64,000 bases of DNA from NCBI RefSeq assembly GCF_002844375.1, contig NZ_CP024199.1, positions 3,450,001 through 3,514,000 on the forward strand, in the 5' to 3' direction. The position numbers and the translations under genes are program-made. The notes beneath the pieces are model-generated. The model was not told where the DNA came from, ran no database searches, and saw only the letters and a program-made list of their open reading frames with translations. Below, piece after piece: positions 52,959 to 62,197 of this stretch (within the stretch, counting starts at the first letter, position 1; each line of letters opens with the position of its first letter). This DNA is from Thalassospira marina (GTDB lineage Bacteria; Pseudomonadota; Alphaproteobacteria; Rhodospirillales; Thalassospiraceae).

Positions 52959-53497
52959 GCACCCGCTTATCGGACACAGACATATCCGGGAATGGACTGG
53001 CAAATTCGGGCAGGTTTCCCCCTGCCCGATGCCTACAGTTATTCCGGTTGTCTTAAACGAAACAGCCTTTCCTCACATCCGACGAACCCTCAACGCGCAG
53101 CAGGCAGAGGTGTCAATGTAAAGCCTTCAGGGCTTAAACCTGCATACGCTAACGTTGAACCAGACAGCACCGCTGCTGCGTAGCCAGGGTATTACGGATA
53201 AGTGGGCACGGCCACGCGAAGCAGCGGCAACATGTCACCGTTGCCTCCCACCATTTCCACAGCGGCTTAAAGGCAGCGCATACCTAGCTAGCAAAATCCA
53301 GCCGCACCTGGTTGCAGTCAAGGTTGCTCCCAACACCAGACCAGTTTCATCAAATGGCAAAAACAGTGTTTTCAAATCCATGACCATTTGATGATGGCCA
53401 GCATTGCGCCCGCCAAAGGATATGCGCTAACACTGTAGGCATATTTGAAGCGGCACATATATTTATGCGCCGGGAACCAGTCTGAGGAGCAGCCCTG
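52959..53497. other. 540-bp intergenic region with no supported gene
   Basis: No coding frame with a ribosome site and no recognisable tRNA or riboswitch was found. GAGGAG just upstream of 53498 serves the Nudix gene. Confidence 0.5.
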
Positions 53498-54367
53498 ATG
53501 GCTTTTATCGACCATATCCATGCCTGTAATTCGGCCCGGCCGGAGGATTACACGCCGTTTTGCATGGATGGTCGCATCATTGGAGGCACCCGCCCGGCAT
53601 TTGCCGATGCCCTGCTGGCCCATCCTGCCAATATGGTCATTCGCCGGGAAGATACCGGGCATTTGCATCTTGCCCCCGAAATTGCCAGCCATAGCGAACG
53701 GTCAAATGCCTTTGCCGATCTGGTGGAGGATTTGCACCGCGATGGCGTGATCAAAAGCCTGCATGGTGAAAAATTCGATGTCCGGCCGACATTGGGTGAT
53801 GCGCCCCTTTGTGTGATGGACCGTTCCGCCATGTCCTATTTCGGTTTCCGGTCCTGGGGCGTGCATTTAAACGGTTATGTCCGCAAGGCAGATGGTATCC
53901 ATATGTGGGTGGCGCACCGGTCAAAATCCAAACCAACCTATCCCGGCCAGCTTGATAACATGGTCGCGGGTGGCCAGCCCACCGGTTACAGCTTTCGTCA
54001 GAACATGATCAAGGAATGCGCCGAAGAAGCCAACATTCCCGAAAGCCTGACAGCGGACATGAAAGCTGTTGGCACGGTTTCCTATGTTCATCAAACGGAA
54101 AAGGGCTTAAAGCCCGACGTGATGGTGAATTATGACCTGGAACTGCCGCAGGATTTTGTGCCCCGCCCGGTGGATGGCGAAGTCAGCCATTTTGAATTGC
54201 TGCCGCTGGCCGAGGTCGCCGAAATCGTCCGAACCGGGTTTGATTTCAAATTCAACTGCGCCCTGGTGATTATTGATTTCCTGATCCGTCACGGCATCAT
54301 CACACCCGATAACGAACCCGATTATGCCGAACTGACCATCGGCCTGCATCGCGACATCAAACGTTAA
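53498..54367 (+). CDS. DUF4743 / Nudix hydrolase (thiamine-pyrophosphokinase-related type)
   Basis: The protein has 289 residues, with GAGGAG upstream. The N-terminal ~110 residues match DUF4743, found before Nudix domains in this eukaryote-like group. The Nudix domain has VAGGQPTGYSF followed by QNMIKECAEEANI, a box with KECAEE in place of REUxEE. Plant and fungal relatives act on damaged thiamine diphosphates. The bacterial substrate is not proven. Confidence 0.85.
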   Translation: MAFIDHIHACNSARPEDYTPFCMDGRIIGGTRPAFADALLAHPANMVIRREDTGHLHLAPEIASHSERSNAFADLVEDLHRDGVIKSLHGEKFDVRPTLGDAPLCVMDRSAMSYFGFRSWGVHLNGYVRKADGIHMWVAHRSKSKPTYPGQLDNMVAGGQPTGYSFRQNMIKECAEEANIPESLTADMKAVGTVSYVHQTEKGLKPDVMVNYDLELPQDFVPRPVDGEVSHFELLPLAEVAEIVRTGFDFKFNCALVIIDFLIRHGIITPDNEPDYAELTIGLHRDIKR

Positions 54368-54497
54368 TCACCTTCGTTCCTGCGCCCGCAGGCGATAAAG
54401 CGGCATCATTGCCGGGCATAAAACGCGCCCGAACACACCCGTTTGGAAAACAGGTCGCCCTTGTTAAAACGGAAATACTGCGTCCAAGCAGTTTTTC

Positions 54498-55079
54498 TTA
54501 ATGCCCGGCCTTGTCATTGCCGCCCATGCCAAAGGCGCTTAGCGCCATCAACGTCAGCTTCATGCGGGCATCCGGGTCAAGGGCATCAAGATCGGCCTGT
54601 TTCTGGCGCATGGTATTCAGGGCGTCGGAAATCAGCTTTTCACGGCCCGGTGCCTGCCCGGCCTTGGCGTAACGCCCTTTTTCCAGCCCAAGCTTGTTAT
54701 CTGCAGCATTCAACGCGCTAAAGGCCGCGGATGACGGGTTTTGGGCCTCGATCAGGGTTTCGGCCAGGGCCTGGGCGCGGGCTTCATCGGTGCTCATGCC
54801 GGTGGCTTCATGGGCCAGGGCACGGTCGGCAATACGCCGGGCCTGGCGGGCCTGTTCAGCCTGCTGTGCCGGGGTTTGCACACGGGCAGTAGTCCCTGCC
54901 CCACCGCCATAGGCAGCACTGGCCGCAGCCCGGTTGGCTGCACCGGGGCTTCCGGCTGCTGTTGGGCGGGCATCCAACGGGTCCACCGGCAGCGACTGCG
55001 CATCCTGATAGGCGCGCAACGCTTCGCGTCCGCTTTTGCCAACAAAAACGCGCAGAAGCGTTTCCTTAAGCATACCCAT
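54498..55079 (-). CDS. Hypothetical protein, Ala/Gln-rich
   Basis: 193 residues from the ATG at 55079, chosen for AAGGGAAG five bases upstream. It opens MGMLKETLLRVFVGKSGREA, followed by an Ala/Arg/Gln-rich middle (helical, coiled-coil-like: QQAEQARQARRIADRALAHE) and ends DARMKLTLMALSAFGMGGND. No signal, no membrane helix. The family was not recognised. Same strand as the B12-like gene 165 bp upstream. Confidence 0.65.
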   Translation of the reverse strand: MGMLKETLLRVFVGKSGREALRAYQDAQSLPVDPLDARPTAAGSPGAANRAAASAAYGGGAGTTARVQTPAQQAEQARQARRIADRALAHEATGMSTDEARAQALAETLIEAQNPSSAAFSALNAADNKLGLEKGRYAKAGQAPGREKLISDALNTMRQKQADLDALDPDARMKLTLMALSAFGMGGNDKAGH

Positions 55080-55244
55080 TGCACTTCCCTTCGCACATCT
55101 ACCTGACGACAACCGGGGTCAGTCACCCAGCGGGGCTGGGCGCGCCATCTACCTTGCGCATCCCGGATAACCATCATGCCGCAATAACGGCGAAAAATCA
55201 CCGGCCTTTATGAAACCATCACAATAAACCAGTGATGCATGCCC

Positions 55245-55718
55245 CTAGCGCGTGTTTTTCGCGCCCGGTTCCATACGGCTTTCTTCAACCAGCAGCAAAA
55301 AACGCATCAGCGCGCCAATATCGCCAGTCGCGAAATGGTTCACATCAAAAACAAAATCGACATTATCGCGCGCCGGGTCTTCAGGGTCGCCAATAATGCC
55401 AAACTGCACATATTGCGCCCCCTGGGCATCAAGCGATGAAATCAGGTCGGCAACACGCACGCGGTCATGCCCCTCGGCTTTCAGGCGGATCAGGGCAAGA
55501 ATATCGGCATCACAATCAATCACCTGGCGGGCAATCGATGCTTCGTCAGACATTGCCGGGGCAATATCCACATCAAAGCCGCCATCGGCAAACAGTGTTG
55601 CCACCGATTTCAAAAGCCTTTCTTCATCATGCGAGGCAGCAGCAATCAGAATGCGGGGATGGCGGCCTTCGATTTCGGCAAATCGCGACAGCATGGATGC
55701 AAGTTCACTAGAGGTCAT
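55245..55718 (-). CDS. Stand-alone degenerate B12-binding-like domain protein
   Basis: 157 residues from the ATG at 55718, with GAGGTGCC upstream. Residues ~20-130 follow the C-terminal cobalamin-binding domain of methylmalonyl-CoA mutases: RILIAAASHDEERLLKSVA aligns with the DxHxxG region, GGFDVDIAPAMSDEASIARQ with GFDVDIGP...., and LKAEGHDRVRVADLI with AAGHKTLVPALI. His30 is kept, but the Asp and Gly of DxHxxG are replaced (A, E). It may no longer bind B12, or serve as a regulatory fold. Confidence 0.6.
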   Translation of the reverse strand: MTSSELASMLSRFAEIEGRHPRILIAAASHDEERLLKSVATLFADGGFDVDIAPAMSDEASIARQVIDCDADILALIRLKAEGHDRVRVADLISSLDAQGAQYVQFGIIGDPEDPARDNVDFVFDVNHFATGDIGALMRFLLLVEESRMEPGAKNTR

Positions 55719-55925
55719 GGCACCTCGCAAAATAGCCCGGCAGAAAAGCCGCCGGTTCAATCAGAATCATCAGCCCCCAATCAGGTGCCTGATGACAAAA
55801 GCATCCTATCACAACCTGCCCGCCCCAAAGCAAGGCCGGCAGGAAAAGCAGCCAGCACGTACAGGGTGCCGCTGGCAACAGGCATAAAGAAGGTGGAAAT
55901 GACGCCCCGGATAAGGAAACGCCCC

Positions 55926-56579
55926 TTAAAACGCCAAAGGATCGCGACCAAGAACCAGCGGATGCAACGCCAGGATCGCACCATATAATATGATACCCCC
56001 AAGCACATCGCGCCAGTCCAGCCCGCCATTAAAAAGCCCGGCCAAGTCAAACCGCCGAGTCCCGGCTGATAAACGTGCAAATTCGTCCGCACCAAGGTGG
56101 CGAAGGCGCATTTTTTCCATTCGGGCCATTCCCAGCAGGGCAAAAAGCGCACTGCCGCCAAAAAAGATCAGGGCCGCCAAATGGCCATTGGGGAACAGAT
56201 GCGCGCAGCCCCAAATGAACACCCCCAGCAACAGGGGATGGCGGGTAAAGCGGTTAATGCCGGGATGGGTGCGGTCATAACCGCGCGCCCGGCCAATTGA
56301 AAGCGGGCAAGGCTGGCGAATGGCTGCCACCCACAACCAGCAGACAGGCAGCATTGCAACCAGCGGAACCCAGTGTGCGCGCGGGTCATAGGGCCAAAGG
56401 GCAATATAATCGGCCTGCAATTCCGCCCCGATCACCCAAACCAGCAGCCCTATTGAAATTATCGAAAAAGCGAACAGATAAAGGGTCGATCCCAACCGGG
56501 CGACAAGCTGGCGGCGAAACATGCCTGGCACCATATGACCGGCCAGAAACGCAAAAATGGAAACGAAAAACCACTTCAA
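55926..56579 (-). CDS. NnrU-family membrane protein
   Basis: The protein has 217 residues with five to six membrane helices. The NnrU pattern is clear: GHMVPGMFRRQLVARLG near the start, GINRFTRHPLLLGVFIWGCAHLF in the middle, then LGMARMEKMRLRHLGADEF. NnrU proteins resemble isoprenylcysteine methyltransferase-type membrane enzymes and were first noted near denitrification genes and in carotenoid biosynthesis (15-cis-zeta-carotene isomerase Z-ISO). No denitrification gene is near. Function is undetermined. Confidence 0.85.
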   Translation of the reverse strand: MKWFFVSIFAFLAGHMVPGMFRRQLVARLGSTLYLFAFSIISIGLLVWVIGAELQADYIALWPYDPRAHWVPLVAMLPVCWLWVAAIRQPCPLSIGRARGYDRTHPGINRFTRHPLLLGVFIWGCAHLFPNGHLAALIFFGGSALFALLGMARMEKMRLRHLGADEFARLSAGTRRFDLAGLFNGGLDWRDVLGGIILYGAILALHPLVLGRDPLAF

Positions 56580-56771
56580 AATGCGATCACCTCTTTACTT
56601 TGACGGCGCAACATGCAAATTGCCCACCACGTTTCGCGCACCCTGATCGGGCAGCCTGTCGGCTTCGCCCCTTGCGCCGCGCGACTTTAGCGGATACCTC
56701 TTTATCCCTAATTGACTTTACGCAATAAAGCTGGGTTCATCCCAAACATCGGAACACGGAATATACTCGAA

Positions 56772-57194
56772 ATGAGCTGGACACCGGAAAAGATTGAATT
56801 GCTGACTTCGCTCTGGAATCAGGGTTGGACCACGGCACGCATCGGTGAAGAGCTGGGTGTGGGCAAAAACGCCGTCGTTGGCAAGGCACACCGCCTGGGC
56901 CTGCCCAAACGTCCGTCCCCGATCCAGCGTCGTGCTGAAGAATCTGAAACCAAAAAGGCCCCTGCGCCCAAAGTTCTGTCCAAAGGCATCAGCATCTATG
57001 ACCTTGGACCGGGCATGTGCCGCTGGCCGTTTGGTGATCCGGGTGACGATGACTTCCACTTCTGTGGCAAGAAAATCATCCCTGGCAAACCCTATTGCGA
57101 CGAACATTGCGCTGCGGCTTACCTGAATGGCAAAAGCCCGCGTGAAGATAATCCGCGCAATCCGAACAATGGCGGCCCGAACAACAAGCGTTAA
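56772..57194 (+). CDS. gcrA: Cell-cycle regulator GcrA
   Basis: 140 residues from the ATG at 56772; the longer frame adds unlikely residues. The N-terminal HTH is SWTPEKIELLTSLWNQGW, then GKNAVVGKAHRLGLPKRPSP. The C-terminal sigma70-binding region (MCRWPFGDPGDDDFHFCGKK, PYCDEHCAAAY) has paired Cys/His. GcrA works with CcrM methylation (GANTC) to time transcription in alphaproteobacteria. A UUCG-loop terminator follows. Confidence 0.96.
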   Translation: MSWTPEKIELLTSLWNQGWTTARIGEELGVGKNAVVGKAHRLGLPKRPSPIQRRAEESETKKAPAPKVLSKGISIYDLGPGMCRWPFGDPGDDDFHFCGKKIIPGKPYCDEHCAAAYLNGKSPREDNPRNPNNGGPNNKR

Positions 57195-57222
57195 TCACGC
57201 CCTGTTCACCGACCCAAAATTC

Positions 57223-57250
57223 AAAAAGCCGTCCTTCGGGGCGGCTTTTT
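57223..57250 (+). terminator. Intrinsic terminator of gcrA
   Basis: AAAAAGCCGTCC-TTCG-GGGCGGCTTTTT: a stable stem with a UUCG tetraloop and a T-run, 28 bp after the stop. Confidence 0.93.
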
Positions 57251-57314
57251 CATGTGCGCAATGGCAGTTCAATGTGCAGGGCTTCCGCCCGCACCCTACC
57301 TTGCCGCCAAAACA

Positions 57315-57339
57315 AAACCCCGCCCAAAGGGCGGGGTTT
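57315..57339 (-). terminator. Terminator of cpdB
   Basis: AAACCCCGCCC (57315-57325) pairs with GGGCGGGGTTT (57329-57339) over AAA, and lies 53 bp beyond the cpdB stop on the minus strand, ending in T's on both strands. Confidence 0.85.
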
Positions 57340-57391
57340 GCAACATCATCGACACCGGGCACGGATACCCCCCGCGCCCAAAAGCCGTCGA

Positions 57392-59350
57392 TTATTTCAA
57401 AGTCGTCAGCACATATTGGGCGAACCCTTCCTGGGTTTCACCGATAAAACTGATATTGGATGGTGCATTTGCCGCATCCGATGCTTTGGGGCTGGTCACG
57501 AAAGTCACCTTGTCGGCATTGCCCACCGGGGCAAGATGCCAGTTCCCATCGGCCTTCGGGTCGATGTTTTTTTCATCAAGAATGTAGTTTGCCAGAACCG
57601 TGCGGTTTTCATCCGGTGCATCAACAATGATGGTTGAACCATCCAGCCCCGGAAAATGCCCGCCGCCACTGGCACGGTAATTGTTGGTCGCCACCACAAA
57701 TTTCTGGCTGCCATCAATCGGTTTGCCACCGAACTGCAAATTGGTAATGCGGTGGGCATCCTTGTTCACAACCTCGCCTTCCTTGTTATAGCGGGCAGGT
57801 TGCGTCACATCGATTTCATAGGTCACCCCATCGATGACATCGAAATTATAGGTCGGGAAATCCTCGTTGATCAGCATCTGTTCCTGATCACTGTTGGGAT
57901 CAATTCGGTTAAACTGGCCTGCCGACATTTCCAGCCATTCCCGCACCTGATCGCCCGTCAGCAAAACGGCACGGACGGTGTTGGGGTAAATGTAAAGATC
58001 GGCAACGTTTTTAAGGGCGATCTGGCCTGCCGGAATATCGGTATAATAATCCGGGCCACCGCGCCCGCCCGCCTTGAAGGGGGCCCCGGCTGAGAGGATC
58101 GGCAAGCCATCATATTCCGTGCCCGCCAAAATCTTTTTCAGATACCAGGTCTGGGCATTGGTCACGATCTGGATCGAGGGGTCATCTGCCACCAGCGCAA
58201 AGAAGCTATTGATCGGGGCTTCGGTGGTGCCAACACCTTCGCGCATATAATCAATCGTTGCCTTATGTTCGGTATCGACTGCCTTTAAAATTTCCGGGTC
58301 GGCATCGACCAGCGGCACAATATCGCGGCCTTCACGATGATAGATCGGCTCGGCTTCCGACAGGGCGTCAGTTACGCTCCAGCTTCCGTCATCCTTCACA
58401 TTCAAGCTTAAATCGATCACGCCAACATGGCTGCCCCAAAAGCCCGGCATCACGGCAGGAACACCGTTGATCGTGCCCTTCGACAAATCCACACCTTCGA
58501 TATCGGCAAATTTGTCAGACGGGAAAACACCATGCGAATGCCCAAACAGGATCGCATCAATCCCCTTAACCTTGGACAGGTAATAGGTGGCGTTTTCTTC
58601 CATGCCCTCGCGGGTTTGGGTGCTCATGCCGGAATGGGCCACGGCAACCACCAGGTCTGCGCCCTTTTCGCGCATTTCCGGCACGTATTTTTCCGCCATA
58701 TCAACGATGTCCTTGGTGATGACATGGCCTTCAAGATTGGCCTTGTCCCACTGCATGATCTGGGGCGGGGCAAAACCGATCACGCCAATGGTGATCGGGT
58801 GTTTTTTGCCGTCCTTGTCCACCAGTTCACGCTGCAAAAGCTGATAGGGCGTGAAATAGGGTTTGTCGTTATCAGGATTATCATCGCCATCCGCGACAAA
58901 GATATTGGCATTCACATAGGGGAATTTGGCACCCGCAATAGCATTGGCGAGAAATTCCAGCCCGTAATTGAATTCATGGTTGCCGACATTGCCAACGTCG
59001 TAATCCATCAGGTTCATGGCCTTGTAAACCGGGTGAATTTCGCCCTTTTTCAGGCCATGGCGCTTTGCCATATAATCACCCAGCGGGTTGCCCTGGATCA
59101 GGTCACCATTGTCGATCAGGATCGCGTTGTCGGCTTCGGCACGCGCCTGTTTGATCAGGGTTGCATCCTTGGCAAGGCCGACACTTTGGGACGGCGCATC
59201 GCGGTAATAGTCGTAATTGACCAGGTGCGAATGGATATCGGTGGTTTCAAGAATTCGCAGCGATACGGTGCTATCGGCAAGGGCGGTGCCCGCCATCAGG
59301 CTGACGGAAAGGCCCATAATCACGCTGGCCAATGGACGGTAAAAAGTCAT
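57392..59350 (-). CDS. cpdB: Periplasmic 2',3'-cyclic-nucleotide phosphodiesterase / 3'-nucleotidase
   Basis: The protein has 652 residues with a signal peptide (VIMGLSVSLMAGTALA). The N-terminal calcineurin-like metallophosphatase has ETTDIHSHL, NGDLIQGNPLGDY, NVGNHEFNYG and LFGHSHG (two-metal site). The C-terminal 5'-nucleotidase-like domain has NNYRASGGGHFPGL near residue 560 for nucleotide stacking. It turns extracellular 2',3'-cNMP and 3'-nucleotides to nucleosides and phosphate. It lies alone between terminators. Confidence 0.95.
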   Translation of the reverse strand: MTFYRPLASVIMGLSVSLMAGTALADSTVSLRILETTDIHSHLVNYDYYRDAPSQSVGLAKDATLIKQARAEADNAILIDNGDLIQGNPLGDYMAKRHGLKKGEIHPVYKAMNLMDYDVGNVGNHEFNYGLEFLANAIAGAKFPYVNANIFVADGDDNPDNDKPYFTPYQLLQRELVDKDGKKHPITIGVIGFAPPQIMQWDKANLEGHVITKDIVDMAEKYVPEMREKGADLVVAVAHSGMSTQTREGMEENATYYLSKVKGIDAILFGHSHGVFPSDKFADIEGVDLSKGTINGVPAVMPGFWGSHVGVIDLSLNVKDDGSWSVTDALSEAEPIYHREGRDIVPLVDADPEILKAVDTEHKATIDYMREGVGTTEAPINSFFALVADDPSIQIVTNAQTWYLKKILAGTEYDGLPILSAGAPFKAGGRGGPDYYTDIPAGQIALKNVADLYIYPNTVRAVLLTGDQVREWLEMSAGQFNRIDPNSDQEQMLINEDFPTYNFDVIDGVTYEIDVTQPARYNKEGEVVNKDAHRITNLQFGGKPIDGSQKFVVATNNYRASGGGHFPGLDGSTIIVDAPDENRTVLANYILDEKNIDPKADGNWHLAPVGNADKVTFVTSPKASDAANAPSNISFIGETQEGFAQYVLTTLK

Positions 59351-59451
59351 TTATTGCATCCCTGAAAATTGGTGGTCTATCTGACAAATGTATTGTTGAT
59401 TGCATGGTCAGGATTTGAAGATTTTGCGAAAATAGATGCGTTCACGCAAAC

Positions 59452-59482
59452 AAAAACGCCCGTCCACAAGAACAGGCGTTTT
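59452..59482 (-). terminator. Terminator downstream of the MFS gene
   Basis: AAAACGCC at 59453-59460 pairs with GGCGTTTT at 59475-59482. It lies 55 bp beyond the MFS stop, between it and the cpdB promoter. Confidence 0.65.
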
Positions 59483-59536
59483 CGAATTTGAATGTTTGCG
59501 CCAGAAAACCCAGCGTCGCGAATGGCTTACGTAAAA

Positions 59537-60880
59537 TTACCGAGCAGCCTGCCCAATGGCGGCACCATCTTCGCTGCCACCAAAAACCACTTCGTTACCC
59601 GGTCGCGGGTCATTGGGTACGTTCAGCGACAGGATAAGCGAACCAAGCGCCAGCACCGCCCCGGTCAGGAACACTGCACTGGGCGACACCAGCCACAACA
59701 AACCAAATGCTGCAGGTAAAAACACAGCCGCAATATGGTTGATGGTAAAGCTGACCCCCGCCGTCGAGGAAATATCGCGCGGGTCGGCGATTTTCTGGAA
59801 ATAGGTTTTCATCGCAATCGCCATGGCAAAGAACATGTGGTCCACCACATAAAGCCCGGCAGCGATATGGGCATTCTGCACAAAGGCATAGGATGTAAAG
59901 ACGATAAACAGCCCGCAATATTCAACAATCAATGCTCGCCGTTCGCCCCATTTGCCAATCAGGCGGCCAATTTTCGGTGCCAACACCATATTGATGGCAT
60001 GGTTAAGCAGGTAAAGAATGGTGATGGTGCCCACGTCATAGCCAAACTTTTCCACCATCAGAAAACCAGCGAAAACGGTAAATATCTGGCGGCGTGCCCC
60101 GGCCATGAAGGTCAGCGCGTAATACAGCCAGTAACGGCGACGCAGGATCAGCTTGCGTGTTTGCGGATGGGCATCCTTGAATTTGGGGAACACCATCCAG
60201 GCGATGATGGCCAGAATAACGGTCAGCGCACCGCCCACCACATAAACCCCGCGATAGGGCATCTGGAAAATTTCCATCAAAATCCAGACACCGCCAAACA
60301 TGAAAAGCGACGCAATCGACTTTGCCGAAAGCTGCCGCCCCATCACCATCGCCGTTCGGTCCTTTGCCACCCATTGCAGGGATAGCGCCTGTTGCATGGT
60401 TTCAAAATAGTGAAAGCCAATCGACATCAGGACCGTCGTGCAATAAAGCCCGATCACGGTGGGGAAATAGCCGCTGATTGCCACGCCAAGGCCCAGGACC
60501 AGCAGGGAAATGACCGCAAAGGTCTGTTCACGGAAAATCAGCAGGGCGAAAATGGCGGTAAAGGCCAAGAAGCCGGGAATTTCGCGCAGGGACTGCAAAA
60601 TGCCAATTTCACGCCCGGTAAAATCGGCCATTTCGACCGAAAAATTATTCAAAAGCGCCATCCAGGTCGAAAATGAAAGCGGCATTGCCGCTGCCATCAG
60701 GATCAGCAGAACTTCCGGGTTATTGCGCCATCCCGTCGGGCTTGCGCCGGGGCCAGTGGCAAAGGCCGTCTGGCTGGGGGCTTCACCGCCCAGATTACCC
60801 GGTGCGTGGGCATCCGGCTCGGTCGGGTTTTGGGCTTCGGGCATATCGGGCTGCCGCGGTGTCGGGTAAGGAGTAGGCAT
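59537..60880 (-). CDS. Major facilitator superfamily transporter
   Basis: The protein has 447 residues; the ATG at 60880 has AGGAAG upstream, and an alternative start 12 codons in. The first ~55 residues are a Pro-rich cytoplasmic extension; about 12 membrane helices follow. MFS features include FTGREIGILQSLREIPGFLAF (loop 2-3) and GRLIGKWGERRALIVEY (loop 8-9). It is probably an efflux or uptake carrier of a small molecule controlled by the divergent AraC regulator. The substrate cannot be inferred. Confidence 0.88.
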   Translation of the reverse strand: MPTPYPTPRQPDMPEAQNPTEPDAHAPGNLGGEAPSQTAFATGPGASPTGWRNNPEVLLILMAAAMPLSFSTWMALLNNFSVEMADFTGREIGILQSLREIPGFLAFTAIFALLIFREQTFAVISLLVLGLGVAISGYFPTVIGLYCTTVLMSIGFHYFETMQQALSLQWVAKDRTAMVMGRQLSAKSIASLFMFGGVWILMEIFQMPYRGVYVVGGALTVILAIIAWMVFPKFKDAHPQTRKLILRRRYWLYYALTFMAGARRQIFTVFAGFLMVEKFGYDVGTITILYLLNHAINMVLAPKIGRLIGKWGERRALIVEYCGLFIVFTSYAFVQNAHIAAGLYVVDHMFFAMAIAMKTYFQKIADPRDISSTAGVSFTINHIAAVFLPAAFGLLWLVSPSAVFLTGAVLALGSLILSLNVPNDPRPGNEVVFGGSEDGAAIGQAAR

Positions 60881-61061
60881 TCAAACGCTTCCTGATATGT
60901 CATGAACCCGGCGGGAAAGGATGGGAACGGGCTCATGGGGTTTACCCCATTACGTGTCTTCAAGTTTTCTGTGGGTTGTCTGTATTGCTTCCAAACTAAA
61001 CTTGTCATTCCCGTCTGTCTCACGGTAATCTGCCATTGAATACGGCAAACAGGACATTTTC

Positions 61062-61853
61062 ATGCTAAGACCGGAAAATTCACCGCCGCCACGCCCCCGG
61101 CCCGATGAACTGCCCCGCCCGGTTTATGTCCGCATCAGCGACGTTCCCGCTGGCCATTGCGTGGGCATGCATCATCATGACTGGTATCAGCTGATCTATT
61201 CCATCGAAGGCACCATGACCGTCACGACCGAGGCCGGCATCTGGGTGGTGCCGCCCCAGCGCGCGGTATGGGTGCCGCCCGGGCTTGACCATGCGGTTGC
61301 CCATGCCACCTTTTGCCGGTCACGCCATGTCTATATTTCGCGCCATGCACCAACAACCCTGATCGACCGGTGCATCGTGCTGGAAGTCAGCCCGCTCCTG
61401 CGGGAACTGATCCGTGCGGCAACGCAAATTCCCATTGAATATGACGAAGAAGGCAGCGAAGGCCGCCTGATCCAGGTGCTGCTCGATCAGCTTGCCGCAC
61501 AGGCCCATACCAACAACCTGCATCTGCCCGCCCCCAAGGACACGCGGCTATCGCGCATTTGCCAGCAATTGCAAACCGACCCCGCCGATAACCGCACCCT
61601 TGAAGAATGGTCACGCGACTGCGGGGCATCTTCCCGTACACTTGCCCGCCTGTTTTTACGCGAAACCGGTATGCCCTTTCGCGAATGGCGGCAAAAATTA
61701 CGGCTGCTCTATGCCTTGGAAAAACTCGCCCATCACCGGCCGGTCACCGAAATTGCGCTGGACCTTGGCTATGACAATACCTCGGCCTTCATCGCCATGT
61801 TTCGCAAGGCAACCGGCAAAACACCGGGCACCTATTTCAATACGCCGCTGTGA
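61062..61853 (+). CDS. AraC-family regulator with N-terminal cupin
   Basis: The protein has 263 residues. Residues ~25-105 form a cupin sensor (HHHDWYQLIYSIEGTMTVTT, WVVPPQRAVWVPPGLDHAV). Residues ~160-260 are the AraC double HTH (LEEWSRDCGASSRTLARLFL, EIALDLGYDNTSAFIAMFRKATG). It is divergent from the MFS gene with a 181-bp shared promoter and most likely regulates it in answer to the transported compound. Confidence 0.9.
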   Translation: MLRPENSPPPRPRPDELPRPVYVRISDVPAGHCVGMHHHDWYQLIYSIEGTMTVTTEAGIWVVPPQRAVWVPPGLDHAVAHATFCRSRHVYISRHAPTTLIDRCIVLEVSPLLRELIRAATQIPIEYDEEGSEGRLIQVLLDQLAAQAHTNNLHLPAPKDTRLSRICQQLQTDPADNRTLEEWSRDCGASSRTLARLFLRETGMPFREWRQKLRLLYALEKLAHHRPVTEIALDLGYDNTSAFIAMFRKATGKTPGTYFNTPL

Positions 61854-62197
61854 TGGATTGCAAAGACCCTGACGTCATCATTGGCGAAGGCCCCACCCGG
61901 AAACAGCCTTAACAGCATCTTCCCCCGTAACTGAAAAGCCCGCGACACGCCCGTTGCCCGTTGCCCGTTGCCCGTTGCCCGTTGCCCGTTGCCCGTTGCC
62001 CGTTGCCCGTTGCCCGTTGCCCGTTGCCCGTTGCCCGTTGCCCGTCAAAGACACCCGTTTTTCCGGTAATATGACAAGCATTTTTCCGCGCCACAAAGCC
62101 CCATAAGGTGGCCTTGCCGCGGGAAAAAACGGCACTGTATTGATAAAAGAAAAGCCGCCGATCGCAGCTATGTCAGTCCAGTCTGAATGATCAAAGG
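61854..62197. other. Intergenic region with minisatellite
   Basis: The region holds the CCCGTTG array (61950-62045) and otherwise no supported gene. Minus-strand frames that run through the array merely translate the heptamer in a seven-residue cycle (GNGQRAT). Confidence 0.7.
61950..62045. repeat. CCCGTTG heptanucleotide tandem repeat, 13.7 copies
   Basis: Thirteen perfect copies of CCCGTTG from 61950 to 62040 plus CCCGT. There is no interruption or substitution. On the other strand it reads CAACGGG. Perfect arrays of this kind typically vary in length by slippage. It lies about 95 bp after the AraC stop and 150 bp from the end of the next gene. Confidence 0.97.

Noticed and set aside
53155..53391. 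Plus-strand 78-codon frame
   Set aside because: No ribosome site and no domain; treated as non-coding.
61950..62045. CRISPR array
   Set aside because: The unit is a 7-bp direct tandem repeat without spacers and no cas genes are near.
61878..62135. Minus-strand protein of GNGQRAT repeats
   Set aside because: It is a trivial translation of the heptamer; all frames stay open through it and no ribosome site or flanking domain exists.
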